From Arcanobacterium wilhelmae (GTDB taxonomy: Bacteria > Actinomycetota > Actinomycetes > Actinomycetales > Actinomycetaceae): a stretch of DNA of 64,000 nt. The position numbers and the translations under genes are program-made. Where the stretch lies: positions 372,001 through 436,000 of the forward strand of contig NZ_CP121247.1 of assembly GCF_029632765.1 (NCBI RefSeq), written 5' to 3'. Below are positions 27,770 to 36,125 of the stretch, in pieces (the stretch's first letter is position 1; every line of letters starts with the position of its first letter). The notes beneath the pieces were generated by a model. The model saw only the letters and a program-made list of their open reading frames with translations, ran no database searches and was not told where the DNA came from.

Positions 27770-28441
27770 TCAGATCCCGGCCAGCGGGCCCGAACCCGGA
27801 AGCGGGCACGGCAACCCCGACTCCGAATGGCAACGGTAGCCGTTTGGAACCTTGTGCAGGTACTGCTGGTGGTCCTCCTCGGCGAGGAAGAACGGGCCCG
27901 CAGCCTCCGCAGCCTTGTACTCCGTCACGATCTCGCCCTTGCCGGCCTCGCGCAGCACCTTCTCGTAGGCGTCGCGCATCGCAACCGCCGTATGGCCCTG
28001 CTCGTGGGTCGTGTAGAAAACGGCGCTACGGTACTGCGTGCCGATATCGCCCGCCTGCTTGTTGAGCGATGTCGGATCGTGCATCTCGTAGAACGTCTTA
28101 AGGATCTGGCCCACATCGGTTTTCGTCTTATCGAAAACCACGCGCACGGTTTCCGTGTGGCCGGTTTCGCCCGTGCACACCTCGCGGTATGTGGGGTTCG
28201 GGGTGTAGCCGCCCATGAAGCCCACCGCCGTCGACACCACGCCCGGCATTTGCCAGTAAATCTCTTCAACGCCCCAGTAGCAGCCGCCCGCCAGGTAAAT
28301 CACTTCCTGGTTCTCGGCCGGCTCCGCCAGCAGATCCGTGCCGAGGATCGCGTGCGGCGCTGGATTCGGGTTGATCGCGTTCTCGCGCCCGGGGAGCGCA
28401 TCCTCAGGCTTTACCATTTCTGGCCTACGGAAAAGAAACAT
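27770..28441 (-). CDS. msrA: Peptide-methionine (S)-S-oxide reductase
   Basis: A protein of 223 residues. It repairs the S-epimer of oxidised methionine in proteins. The catalytic motif GGCYWGVEE is at about 52-60, followed by GFMGGYTPNPTYREVCTGETGH near 74 and VGQILKTFYEMHDPT. The C-terminal GYRCHSESGLPCP near 201 carries two cysteines that would be the resolving/recycling residues. The ATG abuts the greA stop codon, so both are read from one mRNA. Confidence 0.97.
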   Translation of the reverse strand: MFLFRRPEMVKPEDALPGRENAINPNPAPHAILGTDLLAEPAENQEVIYLAGGCYWGVEEIYWQMPGVVSTAVGFMGGYTPNPTYREVCTGETGHTETVRVVFDKTKTDVGQILKTFYEMHDPTSLNKQAGDIGTQYRSAVFYTTHEQGHTAVAMRDAYEKVLREAGKGEIVTEYKAAEAAGPFFLAEEDHQQYLHKVPNGYRCHSESGLPCPLPGSGPLAGI

Positions 28442-28930
28442 TTAGCCCTCGAAAGCTTCGATCTTGATGATTTCCACGCTGAACTCCTTGCCGTTCGGCG
28501 CGATGTAGGAGGTGGTGTCGCCGGCCTTGAGGCCGAGGATCGCGGCGCCCAGCGGCGCCGACTCAGGGTAGACGTCGATCTCGACGTGCCCGGCGGCCTC
28601 ACGAGAGCCGAGCAGGAAGTGCTTGTCCTTGCCGTTCACCTTCGCAGTGATCACGGTGCCCGGCGCGACAGTTTCTGCTGAAACCGGCTCGTCCGAAACC
28701 TCCGCATGCTCGAGCAGGTACGTGAGCTCCTGAATACGGCCCTCGAGCTTCGACTGCTCCTCGCGCGCCGCGTGGTAGCCGCCGTTCTCCGACAGATCGC
28801 CCTCCGCGCGCGCCGCCTCGATACGGGAGACGATTTCCGCGCGGCCTTCGGTCTTCATCGACTCGAGCTCCGCCGTGAGGCGATCGAAGCTCGCCTGCGA
28901 CATCCAGGTAGTTTCTGCCTTTTCTGCCAT
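28442..28930 (-). CDS. greA: Transcription elongation factor GreA
   Basis: A protein of 162 residues, MAEKAETTWMSQ; two ATGs are adjacent, and 28930 is better spaced from AAGGAG than 28933. It rescues backtracked RNA polymerase. The N-terminal coiled coil contains the tip acidic pair in AARAEGDLSENGGYHAAREEQ near 38-58, then the FKBP-like C-terminal domain with PGTVITAKV, APLGAAILGLKAGDTTSY and a final VEIIKIEAF. It heads the operon with msrA. Mca is divergent, as in other actinobacteria. Confidence 0.97.
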   Translation of the reverse strand: MAEKAETTWMSQASFDRLTAELESMKTEGRAEIVSRIEAARAEGDLSENGGYHAAREEQSKLEGRIQELTYLLEHAEVSDEPVSAETVAPGTVITAKVNGKDKHFLLGSREAAGHVEIDVYPESAPLGAAILGLKAGDTTSYIAPNGKEFSVEIIKIEAFEG

Positions 28931-29051
28931 CATGCACTCCTTCATGGCCGCGCGGGCCATTACACATAGAAGCATGCCCACGAGTGTGGGCATGCACTTG
29001 CCGTCCCCGCATTCTAGCACCGGTTGGGGTGCGGTTGGCATGGGAATCGGC

Positions 29052-29230
29052 TGGGGGCGTACGACGCCGGCGCCGGGGCACAGCTTGCGTGCAGAACTCA
29101 ATCAGTTTGCGTGGGCGTTGCGTATATAGCAACGCCTGGCCCGATTGATGGAGTTGTGCACGGGTGCACCGGGGTTGGGGTGCGGCGGCTGGGGTTGTGG
29201 CGGTTGGGGGCGTACGACGCCGGCGCCGGG
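29052..29230. repeat. 26-bp direct repeats flanking the palindromic repeat
   Basis: The 26-bp sequence beginning TGGGGGCGTACGACGCC occurs at 29052-29077 and again at 29205-29230, each preceded by a similar GGTTGGGGTGCGG stretch. Together they bracket the palindrome at 29090-29166. Confidence 0.7.
29090..29166. repeat. Intact palindromic repeat, about 75 bp
   Basis: Core GGCGTTGC-GTATATA-GCAACGCC with imperfect arms ending in AACTC and GAGTTGTGCACGG. It is similar along its length to the repeat at 22.3/23.8 kb that was the target of IS30 copy 1. It resembles REP-type or MITE-type elements; no coding capacity. Confidence 0.7.
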
Positions 29231-29262
29231 ACGGGCGTTGCTGATTCTCTGCCTGCGCGCTA

Positions 29263-29302
29263 AAGTAGTTGAAAGCAGAAATTACTAAAAATTCAACTAC
29301 TT
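29263..29302. promoter_or_regulatory. Perfect 11-bp inverted repeat upstream of mca
   Basis: AAGTAGTTGAA and TTCAACTACTT are separated by 18 bases, ending 15 bases before the mca ATG. Symmetry and AT-rich spacer overlapping the presumed promoter suggest an operator, possibly for a MarR-like regulator, or an mRNA leader hairpin. Confidence 0.5.
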
Positions 29303-29317
29303 GAAACGGAGGGTTCG

Positions 29318-30193
29318 ATGACCGACCAGCGAAGGCTCATGGCCGTTCACGCGCACCCCGATGACGAAGCCTCAAAAGGTGCAGGAACGCTCGCAAAATA
29401 CGCTCATCTCGGCCGCGTCCGCGTAGTAACCGCCACGGGCGGCGAGCGAGGAAGCATCCTCAACCCGGCCCTCGTCGGGAACACAGAAATTGCCGCCGAC
29501 CTGCCCGGCTACCGACGTCGGGAAATGGCGGCGTCGGTGGCAGCCCTTGGGGTGGAACATGTGTGGCTCGGCTTCGAAGATTCCGGCCTGCCTGAGGGTG
29601 ACCCTCTCCCGCCGCTGCCGGCGGGGTGCTTCGCGGCGATCGGGCTCGACGCGCCGACCCGCGCGCTGGTTGCGCAAATCCGTGAGTTCCGCCCGCAAGT
29701 GCTCATCACCTACGACGAGCGCGGTGGCTACCCGCACCCCGACCACATCCGCACACACGTGATCTCCATGGCCGCCGTCGCCGCCGCGTCCGACCCGAAC
29801 TACGCTCCCGAAATTGGCGAACCGTGGCGTGTGTCCAAGGTGTACTACGACGCCGGTTTCTCGGTGCAACGTATGCGCACCCTCGATTCGGCGATGGTTG
29901 CTGCCGGGTTGCCGGCGGTCTTCACTGAGTGGGTGCATCACGCAGAGGGGCACCCGTCGGTGGCAGGAGAGGCGTCGATCGACGTTGCTGAATTCTTCCC
30001 TGCGCGCGACGCCGCCCTCGCGGCTCACGCCACCCAGATCGACCCGAATGGCATTTTCTTCGCGGTTCCGCGTGACCTCGAGGCGCGCGTGTGGCCGTGG
30101 GAGCAGTTCCACCTCGCGCTCAGCTCGGTGGGGTGGGCCGACGCCGAAACTGACCTTTTCGAGCGCATCGACGGCCTGGAGCCGATCGGGTAA
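29318..30193 (+). CDS. mca: Mycothiol S-conjugate amidase
   Basis: A protein of 291 residues, ATG behind CGGAGGG. Member of the LmbE/PIG-L zinc-hydrolase family: zinc motif AVHAHPDDEASKGAGTLAKY near 9-28, GGERGSILNP near 45 and YPHPDHIRTH near 137 with the third ligand. Mca cleaves mycothiol S-conjugates to give mercapturic acids for export; the closely related MshB deacetylates a mycothiol precursor. The SKGAGT/GSILNP wording and position next to greA favour Mca. No other mycothiol gene lies in the window. Confidence 0.9.
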   Translation: MTDQRRLMAVHAHPDDEASKGAGTLAKYAHLGRVRVVTATGGERGSILNPALVGNTEIAADLPGYRRREMAASVAALGVEHVWLGFEDSGLPEGDPLPPLPAGCFAAIGLDAPTRALVAQIREFRPQVLITYDERGGYPHPDHIRTHVISMAAVAAASDPNYAPEIGEPWRVSKVYYDAGFSVQRMRTLDSAMVAAGLPAVFTEWVHHAEGHPSVAGEASIDVAEFFPARDAALAAHATQIDPNGIFFAVPRDLEARVWPWEQFHLALSSVGWADAETDLFERIDGLEPIG

Positions 30194-30232
30194 CTGGGGC
30201 TACTTAGAGTGTGTGAACGACGCGGGGATTGT

Positions 30233-30274
30233 GACGGTGGGCTCACGCCAAAAATAGCATGAGCCCACCGTCTT
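30233..30274. terminator. Terminator between mca and the PPK2 gene
   Basis: Perfect 13-bp stem GACGGTGGGCTCA (30233-30245) with 30260-30272 and a 14-base A-rich loop. Placed between convergent genes, so it can serve both. Confidence 0.7.
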
Positions 30275-30312
30275 GTCTCCAGTTAGCACTGACCAGTGCT
30301 GGTGCGGGCCAC

Positions 30313-31281
30313 CTAGCGCCCCTTAACCGCCTTCGCCACAGCCTTCTCAAAGTCCGCGATCGCGCCCTTGACCTTTTTCTTCGTGCCGTCGAGCGCGGCC
30401 TGCGTCGCCTTGCGTTCCTCCTTTGTCATCGTCGAACGCAAGCGCTTCTTTTCGGTGGTCAGATCCCACTCGGGGACCGGCCACTCCTGCTCGAAGCCGA
30501 TCAGCGCCTGCGTGAGCAACTCGGTGACGGCGAGGCGCGCGTACCACTTGTGATCCGCGGGCACCACGTACCACGGCGCGACGTCGGTGGACGTGCGGTC
30601 GAGCACCGCCTGGTAGGCCTCGAGGTAGTCGGGCCACTTTTCGCGCGTGTCCACGTCCGACGGGTTGTATTTCCACCACTTGTCGCGGCGGGCGAGGCGC
30701 TCGGCAAGGCGCACGCTCTGCTCGGCGTGGCTCGGCATCAGCGCCACTTTGATGATGGTGAAATTCTCGTTTTCCACGAGGTTGCGTTCCCAGGCGTTGA
30801 TCTCCTCGTAGCGCGGTTCCCACACATCCTGCGGTACGAGATTTTCGACGCGTACCACGAGCACGTCCTCATAGTGGGAGCGGTCGAAGAGGCCGATTTT
30901 TCCAGGTGTGGGCAGTGCGCGCTCGATGCGCCACAGGTAGTGGTGGGCGCGTTCTTCCTCGGTGGGCACCCCGAAGGATGCGAGCTGCACGCCTTGCGGA
31001 TCCACCATCCCGAGCACGTGGCGCGCGATCCCGCCCTTTCCGGCGGTATCCAGGCCCTGGACAACAAGGAGGAGCTTGCGTGGGTCACCTTCTTTCGCGT
31101 TTGCGAAGAAGCGCTCCTGGAGCTCGGAGAGGAGTTCGCCTCGCGCGGCCATGAACTTCTCGGCTGCCGCCTTGCCGGCCGACCAGCCGGGGGTTGCGCT
31201 CGCGTCGAAATCGGCGAGGCTGAAGCCTTCGCCTGCTCGCAGTGTCTGTGTCGGTAGCGCCGACCACTTTGCTTTTGCCAT
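30313..31281 (-). CDS. Polyphosphate kinase 2 family protein
   Basis: A protein of 322 residues. It has the PPK2 fold: Walker A-like GLDTAGKGG near 77, then GMVDPQGVQLASFGVPTEEE with the family-conserved S/F-P motif, FDRSHYEDVLVVRV near 136 as Walker B and lid residues after it, and YVVPADHKWYARLAV near 245. PPK2 enzymes move phosphate between polyphosphate and nucleotides, often phosphorylating AMP or ADP. Basic Lys-rich C-terminus. Class I, II or III cannot be told by eye. The ATG is preceded by AGGAG. Confidence 0.92.
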   Translation of the reverse strand: MAKAKWSALPTQTLRAGEGFSLADFDASATPGWSAGKAAAEKFMAARGELLSELQERFFANAKEGDPRKLLLVVQGLDTAGKGGIARHVLGMVDPQGVQLASFGVPTEEERAHHYLWRIERALPTPGKIGLFDRSHYEDVLVVRVENLVPQDVWEPRYEEINAWERNLVENENFTIIKVALMPSHAEQSVRLAERLARRDKWWKYNPSDVDTREKWPDYLEAYQAVLDRTSTDVAPWYVVPADHKWYARLAVTELLTQALIGFEQEWPVPEWDLTTEKKRLRSTMTKEERKATQAALDGTKKKVKGAIADFEKAVAKAVKGR

Positions 31282-31482
31282 TTTTTCTCCTCACGTGTGC
31301 GGACGTATCCGCGCCCTGGGCGGGTTGCGTTGTGGCCCGGAGGTTCCTGCGCGAGGGCGGCGACGGCGTCGTGCCGTTAAACCCACACTCAGGCGTGTCC
31401 TGGCTCACGTTTGGGGATAGTTTAGGCGGTTTGTGCGGATTGCTCTACCGGTTTCCACGCAGTGGTCTGCTGTCAGAGGGCT

Positions 31483-31530
31483 GAGGCGGGGTGAGTATGC
31501 CATTTTTGGCATACTCACCCCGCCTCGTCT
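31483..31530. terminator. Strong hairpin between PPK2 and hemolysin III genes
   Basis: Perfect 20-bp stem (31483-31502 with 31507-31526) and TTTT loop. It lies 30 bases beyond the stop of the minus-strand hemolysin III gene, whose transcript it most likely ends. Confidence 0.8.
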
Positions 31531-31555
31531 CCGGTTTGTTGGTGCCAAGCCTCCG

Positions 31556-32344
31556 TTACGACAAAATCGCGAGCCAGGTGGCCACGCAGTGGCAGGCGTA
31601 CCCGACTGCAGTGCCGGTGTGGAAGAACTCGTGGAACCCGAAGTGGCGCGGCCACGGATTCGGCCAGCGCGTGCCGTAAAACACCGCGCCGATGGTGTAG
31701 GCGATGCCGCCCGCGGCGATGAGCCACACGATCGCTGCCCCGCCCGCGGCATAAAAGTGCGGCACGAACCAGATCGCAACCCAGCCAAGCGCCACGTACG
31801 TGAGCGTGGTGAGCCAGCGTGGGGCCGACGGCCAGAACAGTGCCATCCCGATCCCGATCGCCGCGCCGCCCCACACGAGCCCGAGTACGAGCCCTGCCAT
31901 CCCCGGGCTGAGCAGCGACACCGAGAGCGGCGTATAGGTCCCCGCGATCAGGATGAAAATATTCGAATGGTCGATTTTCTGCAGGATCCCTTTCACGCGC
32001 GGTGCCCACGGCCCGAGGTGGTACACAGCGGAGTTCCCAAACAGGATGAGCCCTGCGATCATGAACACGATCGCGGCGAGCAGCCGCCCAACGGTCGGCG
32101 CGAAGATCACGAGCAGGATTCCGTTGGCGAGGGCGAGCGGCGCCGTGAACGCGTGGATCCAGCCGCGTGCTTTCGGTTTCGGTGCGGACGCGAGGTACGC
32201 TTTGCGCTCCGCACGGCTCATGGCGGACAGCCGCTTCGTCGTCGGGGTGGTTGAGGTGCGTCCCGGCTCTCGGCCGGCGACGGCGGTGCCCGTGCCCGAC
32301 GTCGGGGCTGGGGCTTCGTTGTGTGTTTGCGTGTTCGCGTTCAT
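31556..32344 (-). CDS. Hemolysin III / PAQR family membrane protein
   Basis: A protein of 262 residues, ATG behind AAGGAGAACC. After a ~65-residue polar N-terminus, seven membrane helices carry the PAQR zinc-site pattern: FGNSAVYHLGPW near 129, DHSNIFILIAGTYTPLS near 152 and HEFFHTGTAVGYACH near 237, with His/Asp/Ser placed as in adiponectin-receptor-like hydrolases. Despite the name, haemolysis is not established for most members; membrane-lipid homeostasis is the more likely role. The neighbouring cis-prenyl transferase is divergent, matching the mycobacterial arrangement. Confidence 0.92.
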   Translation of the reverse strand: MNANTQTHNEAPAPTSGTGTAVAGREPGRTSTTPTTKRLSAMSRAERKAYLASAPKPKARGWIHAFTAPLALANGILLVIFAPTVGRLLAAIVFMIAGLILFGNSAVYHLGPWAPRVKGILQKIDHSNIFILIAGTYTPLSVSLLSPGMAGLVLGLVWGGAAIGIGMALFWPSAPRWLTTLTYVALGWVAIWFVPHFYAAGGAAIVWLIAAGGIAYTIGAVFYGTRWPNPWPRHFGFHEFFHTGTAVGYACHCVATWLAILS

Positions 32345-32586
32345 GGTTCTCCTTGTTCACCACAAGGCTAGAGGCGAGGCGCGCCTGACGCAATGTGCGG
32401 GTGACGTTCCCAACCGGCAAACGGCGTGCGCTCCGCAAACCGCCGACGTCGGACGGCGCCCGACGCCCGTGCCGCCGCCCGACGTCGGGCCCGCTGGCGG
32501 CGTGTGCGCGTCGCTTGCGAAGTTGCAAGCGTGCACGTTCCGCGGCCTGCGCCCGGTAGAATAGGCACGAAGAAAGGAGCCGCCTG
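32345..32586. other. Divergent intergenic region hemolysin III / cis-prenyl transferase
   Basis: 242 bases holding two perfect copies of CCGACGTCGG (32443, 32479), a third inside the hemolysin III gene (32296), and near-matches between. GTAGAATAGG at 32557-32566 could be a -10 for the prenyl transferase gene. Confidence 0.4.
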
Positions 32587-33351
32587 ATGTGGATACCCGA
32601 GTTTTTGTACTCGTTGTATGAGCGCATGCTCGAGGCTGAGATTGATTCCGCTGCCGTGCCGGCGCATGTGGGCATCATTCTGGATGGGAATCGGCGTTGG
32701 GCGAAGGCGCTGGGTACGTCGGCGGCGAACGGGCACCGCAAGGGCGCGGACCATGTCAGTGAGGTGCTCGGCTGGTGTGAGGCGGCCGGGATCAAGATTG
32801 TCACGTTGTGGATGCTGTCCACGGATAATCTGTCGCGTGCGGCGGCGGAGCTCAATGATCTGATCGGGATTATTGGTGACGCGGTGGATACGCTCGCCGA
32901 TTCGGGGCGTTGGAATGTGCGCGTTTTGGGGGATTTGAGCTTGTTGCCCGAGCAGGCGGCGCAGCGTCTTGAGGCGGCGGCGGCGCGTTCGGTGAAGGCG
33001 CCTGAGGCGATGATGGTGAATGTTGCGATTGGCTATGGCGGTCGCCAGGAGGTGACGCAGGCGGTGCGCGAGTATCTGCTTGAGCGTGCGGCCGCCGGCG
33101 AGACGCTCGAGGACGTGGCGAATTCGCTGTCGATCAACGAGATTTCGGACCACATGTATACGGCGGGTCAGCCAGATCCGGATCTGATTATTCGTACGTC
33201 GGGCGAGCAGCGGATGAGTGGCTTCATGCTGTGGCAGACGGTTCACACGGAACTGTATTTTTGCGAGACGTACTGGCCTGATTTCCGCCGGGTCGATTTC
33301 TTGCGCGCGATCCGCGATTTTTCGACGCGGGATCGTCGCATGGGCAAGTAG
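32587..33351 (+). CDS. Cis-prenyl transferase (UppS family, Z-FPP synthase-like)
   Basis: A protein of 254 residues, ATG behind AAAGGAG. Family motifs: HVGIILDGNRRWAK near 27-40 with the catalytic Asp, NGHRKGADHVSEVLGWC near 46, TLWMLSTDNLSR near 76, and the late RTSGEQRMSGFMLWQ near 205 and YFCETYWPDF. The TLWMLSTDNL wording (rather than TLYAFSTEN) and the adjacent hemolysin III gene favour the short-chain Z,E-farnesyl diphosphate synthase paralogue over the decaprenyl/undecaprenyl synthase. It supplies primers for polyprenyl-phosphate wall carriers. Confidence 0.93.
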   Translation: MWIPEFLYSLYERMLEAEIDSAAVPAHVGIILDGNRRWAKALGTSAANGHRKGADHVSEVLGWCEAAGIKIVTLWMLSTDNLSRAAAELNDLIGIIGDAVDTLADSGRWNVRVLGDLSLLPEQAAQRLEAAAARSVKAPEAMMVNVAIGYGGRQEVTQAVREYLLERAAAGETLEDVANSLSINEISDHMYTAGQPDPDLIIRTSGEQRMSGFMLWQTVHTELYFCETYWPDFRRVDFLRAIRDFSTRDRRMGK

Positions 33352-33452
33352 CGCTTGCGGTTTCAGCGGTGTTTGCGCCGGGCCGATTCCCAACGGCGGT
33401 GCGCAAGGAGCGTACGAGACCGGCGCGGTTTCGGTGCGGGTTGGCGCCGATA

Positions 33453-34406
33453 CTAGCGTGCGTAGAGTTCGGATTCGGCTTGCAGTTCGGCGCGGGTTGG
33501 CGGGTTTGCGCCGGCGCGCGTGATGGCGATGCCGGCTGCGGCAGCCGCGTAGGCACCGAGCGAACGAAGCACGGGCGCGGAGAGATCAGCGATGTGTGCG
33601 GTTTCTTCGCCGCCGAGTACGGAGAAACGGCCGAGGCCGTCGATGAGGGCTGCCGTCATGGCGTCGCCTGCTCCAACCGTATCCACAACCTCAACCATCG
33701 CCGCGGGTAGTGCGACTGATTCGTGGGAGGTTGCGAGGAGTACGCCTTCTGGGCCGCGCGTGATCACGGCGAGTTTGGCGCCTCGGTTGAGGAAGTATTT
33801 CGCGGCTTCTGCCGGCGAGATTTCGCCAAGGAGCGCCGCGATATCTTCATCCGATGCTTTCACGACGTCGATGTAGGGCATCATTTCGTCGATTTGGGCG
33901 AGCACGGTGTGCGCGCTTCCCATGACGTTGAGACGAATGTTCGGATCGTAGGTGACGGTTGATCGGCCAGCGTACAGCTTGAGCCATTCGAGCACGGCTT
34001 GGCGGCCGGGTTCGAGGTGGGCGCCGAGGGAGCCAACGTGGACGGCGCGGGGCGCGTGTTCTTGGATTTTTGCGCGGAGCGCGGGATCCTCGGGTGGCAT
34101 CGGGAAATCTGAGACGAGTGAGAACTCGTAGGATGCGGCGCCGCGTTCATTGATGGTGGCGTGAGCTGTGGAGGTGGGGCGATTGTCCACAGATCCGTTG
34201 ACGAGTTCGACTCCTGATTCTTCCAGGCGCGCACGCAGGAGCGTGCCGTCGGCGTCGTCGCCGATGCGGGTGAGGAGTTGTGTGCGCCGGCCGAGCAGTG
34301 CGAGCCCGACGGCGGTGGCGAACGGGGAGCCGCCGGGGTGGCGGGTGACTCCGGCGGGGGAGTGGATGACGTCGACGAGGGATTCGCCGATCACGAACGT
34401 GCTCAT
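33453..34406 (-). CDS. PfkB-family sugar kinase (fructokinase-like)
   Basis: A protein of 317 residues. N-terminal GESLVDVIHSP and GGSPFATAVGLALLGRRTQLLTRIGDD show the first ribokinase signature; the second is DTVGAGDAMTAALIDGLGR near 240-258 with the catalytic Asp. DAHVGSLG- and NIRLNVMG-like stretches (here YDPNIRLN) are typical of fructokinases. It phosphorylates a sugar, most likely fructose, at the expense of ATP. The ATG overlaps the xseB stop by four bases, an unusual partner for xseB. Confidence 0.9.
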   Translation of the reverse strand: MSTFVIGESLVDVIHSPAGVTRHPGGSPFATAVGLALLGRRTQLLTRIGDDADGTLLRARLEESGVELVNGSVDNRPTSTAHATINERGAASYEFSLVSDFPMPPEDPALRAKIQEHAPRAVHVGSLGAHLEPGRQAVLEWLKLYAGRSTVTYDPNIRLNVMGSAHTVLAQIDEMMPYIDVVKASDEDIAALLGEISPAEAAKYFLNRGAKLAVITRGPEGVLLATSHESVALPAAMVEVVDTVGAGDAMTAALIDGLGRFSVLGGEETAHIADLSAPVLRSLGAYAAAAAGIAITRAGANPPTRAELQAESELYAR

Positions 34407-34678
34407 TGTGGTGTCTCCTCACCCTCGCGGGTGGAGGTGTGTGCGGCGGCGAGACGCTGGCGGGCGCCGTCGAGCCAGCGTTCGCAACGACGCGCGAGTG
34501 CTTCGCCGAGTTCCCACATGGTGAGTGCGTCTTCGAGTGGGAGGTTGCCCTGCTCGAGCCGGGAAACGATTTCGACGAGTTTTGCGCGGGCGTCTTCGAA
34601 CGACAGCCCTGCTACCTTGGCGTCGAGTTCTTCAGGGGTGAGCGGAGCAGAGCTCGTTGCTGTGGTGGTGTCTGCCAT
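34403..34678 (-). CDS. xseB: Exodeoxyribonuclease VII small subunit
   Basis: A protein of 91 residues, ATG 34678 behind AGGAGAGAAC. The XseB core is LSFEDARAKLVEIVSRLEQGNLPLEDALTMWELGEALARRCE, near 29-70. It assembles in several copies on XseA to make the enzyme that degrades single-stranded DNA to oligonucleotides. It follows xseA by 22 bases. The N-terminus is slightly extended by a Thr/Ala-rich stretch. Confidence 0.95.
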   Translation of the reverse strand: MADTTTATSSAPLTPEELDAKVAGLSFEDARAKLVEIVSRLEQGNLPLEDALTMWELGEALARRCERWLDGARQRLAAAHTSTREGEETPQ

Positions 34679-34700
34679 GTTCTCTCCTATCCTGAATGCG

Positions 34701-35945
34701 TTATTTATGAGGGTGGGTGCTGGATGTGAGATCCAATGAGCCCTCCGCCAACGTTGCCGTGAGGCTCTCCCCAGGAGTGACATCCCGAGGGGAGCGGACA
34801 ATATGGCCCTCATGTGTCCTTAACACAGCGTATCCGCGGTTGAGCGTGGAAAGTGGGGACAAAGTCCGTAGTTGGCGAGTTATCGCCGAAATATCGGCCC
34901 TCCGAGTTTCTACATACCCATTGATATATTGTGCAGCCCACTCCCGCAAGCCGGAAATATCTTCTTCCCTCGCATCGACCATGTGTTCCGGCGTTGCCAT
35001 CACTGGGCGTGAGCGGAGGGTGGAAATCTCGTTGGTTGCGCCGTCGAGGAGACGGTCGATCGCGAGGCGGCCACGACGTAGGCCGACGGCGAGATCTTGG
35101 CGCAGTTCGCCGACGTCGGGGACGACGTTTTTTGCGGCGTCGGTTGGGGTGGAGGCGCGGAAGTCTGCCACGAGATCAAGGATTGGTGAATCGGTTTCGT
35201 GCCCGATCGCGGAAACGATGGGCGTGTGTGCGGCTGCGACGGCGCGGGCGAGAGTTTCGTCTGAGAAGGGGAGGAGATCTTCGACCGAGCCTCCGCCACG
35301 CGTAATGATGATGACGGAAACCGTTGGGTCCGCATCGAGTTCTTCGAGAGCGGGGATGATCTCGGCCACGGCGTTTGTTCCTTGGACGGCGACCTCGCGG
35401 ATCTCGAACTGGGCGTCTGGCCAACGGTTGTAGGTGTTTTCGAGTACGTCGTGTTTGGCTTTTGCGTTGCGGCCGCAGATCAGGCCGATCTTCGCGGGGA
35501 GGAACGGGAGGGGCTTTTTCCGGCGCGCGTCGAAAAGGCCTTCGGCTGCGAGCTTGGCCTTGAGAGCTTCGATGCGTGCAAGGAGATCGCCAAGGCCGAC
35601 CTGGCGGATCTCTTGCGCGAAGAGTGAAAGGGAACCGTTGACTTTATAGAAATCGGGTTTCGCCTGAACTACCACGTGTTGGCCCACCTCGACTGTGGGG
35701 GCGAGAGCATGGGAGAAGATCTTGACGGTGATGGAGGCTTTCTCGTAGAGGTCCGTGAGAGTGAGGAACTGGACCTTCGATCCGGGCCGGCGCACGAACT
35801 CTGTGATTTCGCCTTCCACCCACATCATCGACATGGCGGAGACGTATTCTTCGATCTTCTTGTTGAGGAGCGCGAGTGGCCACGGCCGCTCTGGCGTGGT
35901 GGCGGCCGCTGTTTGAGGCAGATCTGCAGGTACGGGATACTTCAC
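34701..35945 (-). CDS. xseA: Exodeoxyribonuclease VII large subunit
   Basis: A protein of 414 residues. GTG 35945 behind TAGGATA is chosen; the open frame continues back to 37214 antisense to ispH but that part is a shadow. The N-terminal OB fold is at about 28-125 (MWVEGEITEFVRRPGSKVQFLTL), followed by IGLICGRNAKAKHDVLENTYNRWP near 160, IIITRGGGSVEDLLPFSDE near 211 and IGHETDSPILDLVADFRASTPTDAA near 240, the conserved catalytic region. C-terminal helices contain STLNRGYAVL. Functions with XseB encoded just downstream. Confidence 0.95.
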   Translation of the reverse strand: MKYPVPADLPQTAAATTPERPWPLALLNKKIEEYVSAMSMMWVEGEITEFVRRPGSKVQFLTLTDLYEKASITVKIFSHALAPTVEVGQHVVVQAKPDFYKVNGSLSLFAQEIRQVGLGDLLARIEALKAKLAAEGLFDARRKKPLPFLPAKIGLICGRNAKAKHDVLENTYNRWPDAQFEIREVAVQGTNAVAEIIPALEELDADPTVSVIIITRGGGSVEDLLPFSDETLARAVAAAHTPIVSAIGHETDSPILDLVADFRASTPTDAAKNVVPDVGELRQDLAVGLRRGRLAIDRLLDGATNEISTLRSRPVMATPEHMVDAREEDISGLREWAAQYINGYVETRRADISAITRQLRTLSPLSTLNRGYAVLRTHEGHIVRSPRDVTPGESLTATLAEGSLDLTSSTHPHK

Positions 35946-36125
35946 GGTTTCTATCCTAGAGGGCTGACATTGGTGGCGGGTGAGTAGAAAGGCATGCTCA
36001 GGGTGACGAGACGGCGGTGCGAGAGGGGAGGGGGTGCAGTGGATCACGGGCTGGTTGCCGAGTATATGGGGATGATGTGTGCGCACTCTCTCGCGTGACG
36101 CCAGATTTTCCCTTAGGGTGGAGGC

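Larger units (their letters stand above)
28931..29317. other. greA-mca divergent intergenic region with repeats
   Basis: About 387 bases without a gene. It holds an intact copy of the palindromic repeat, a pair of 26-bp direct repeats around it, and a perfect 11-bp inverted repeat ahead of mca, all listed separately. Confidence 0.6.
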
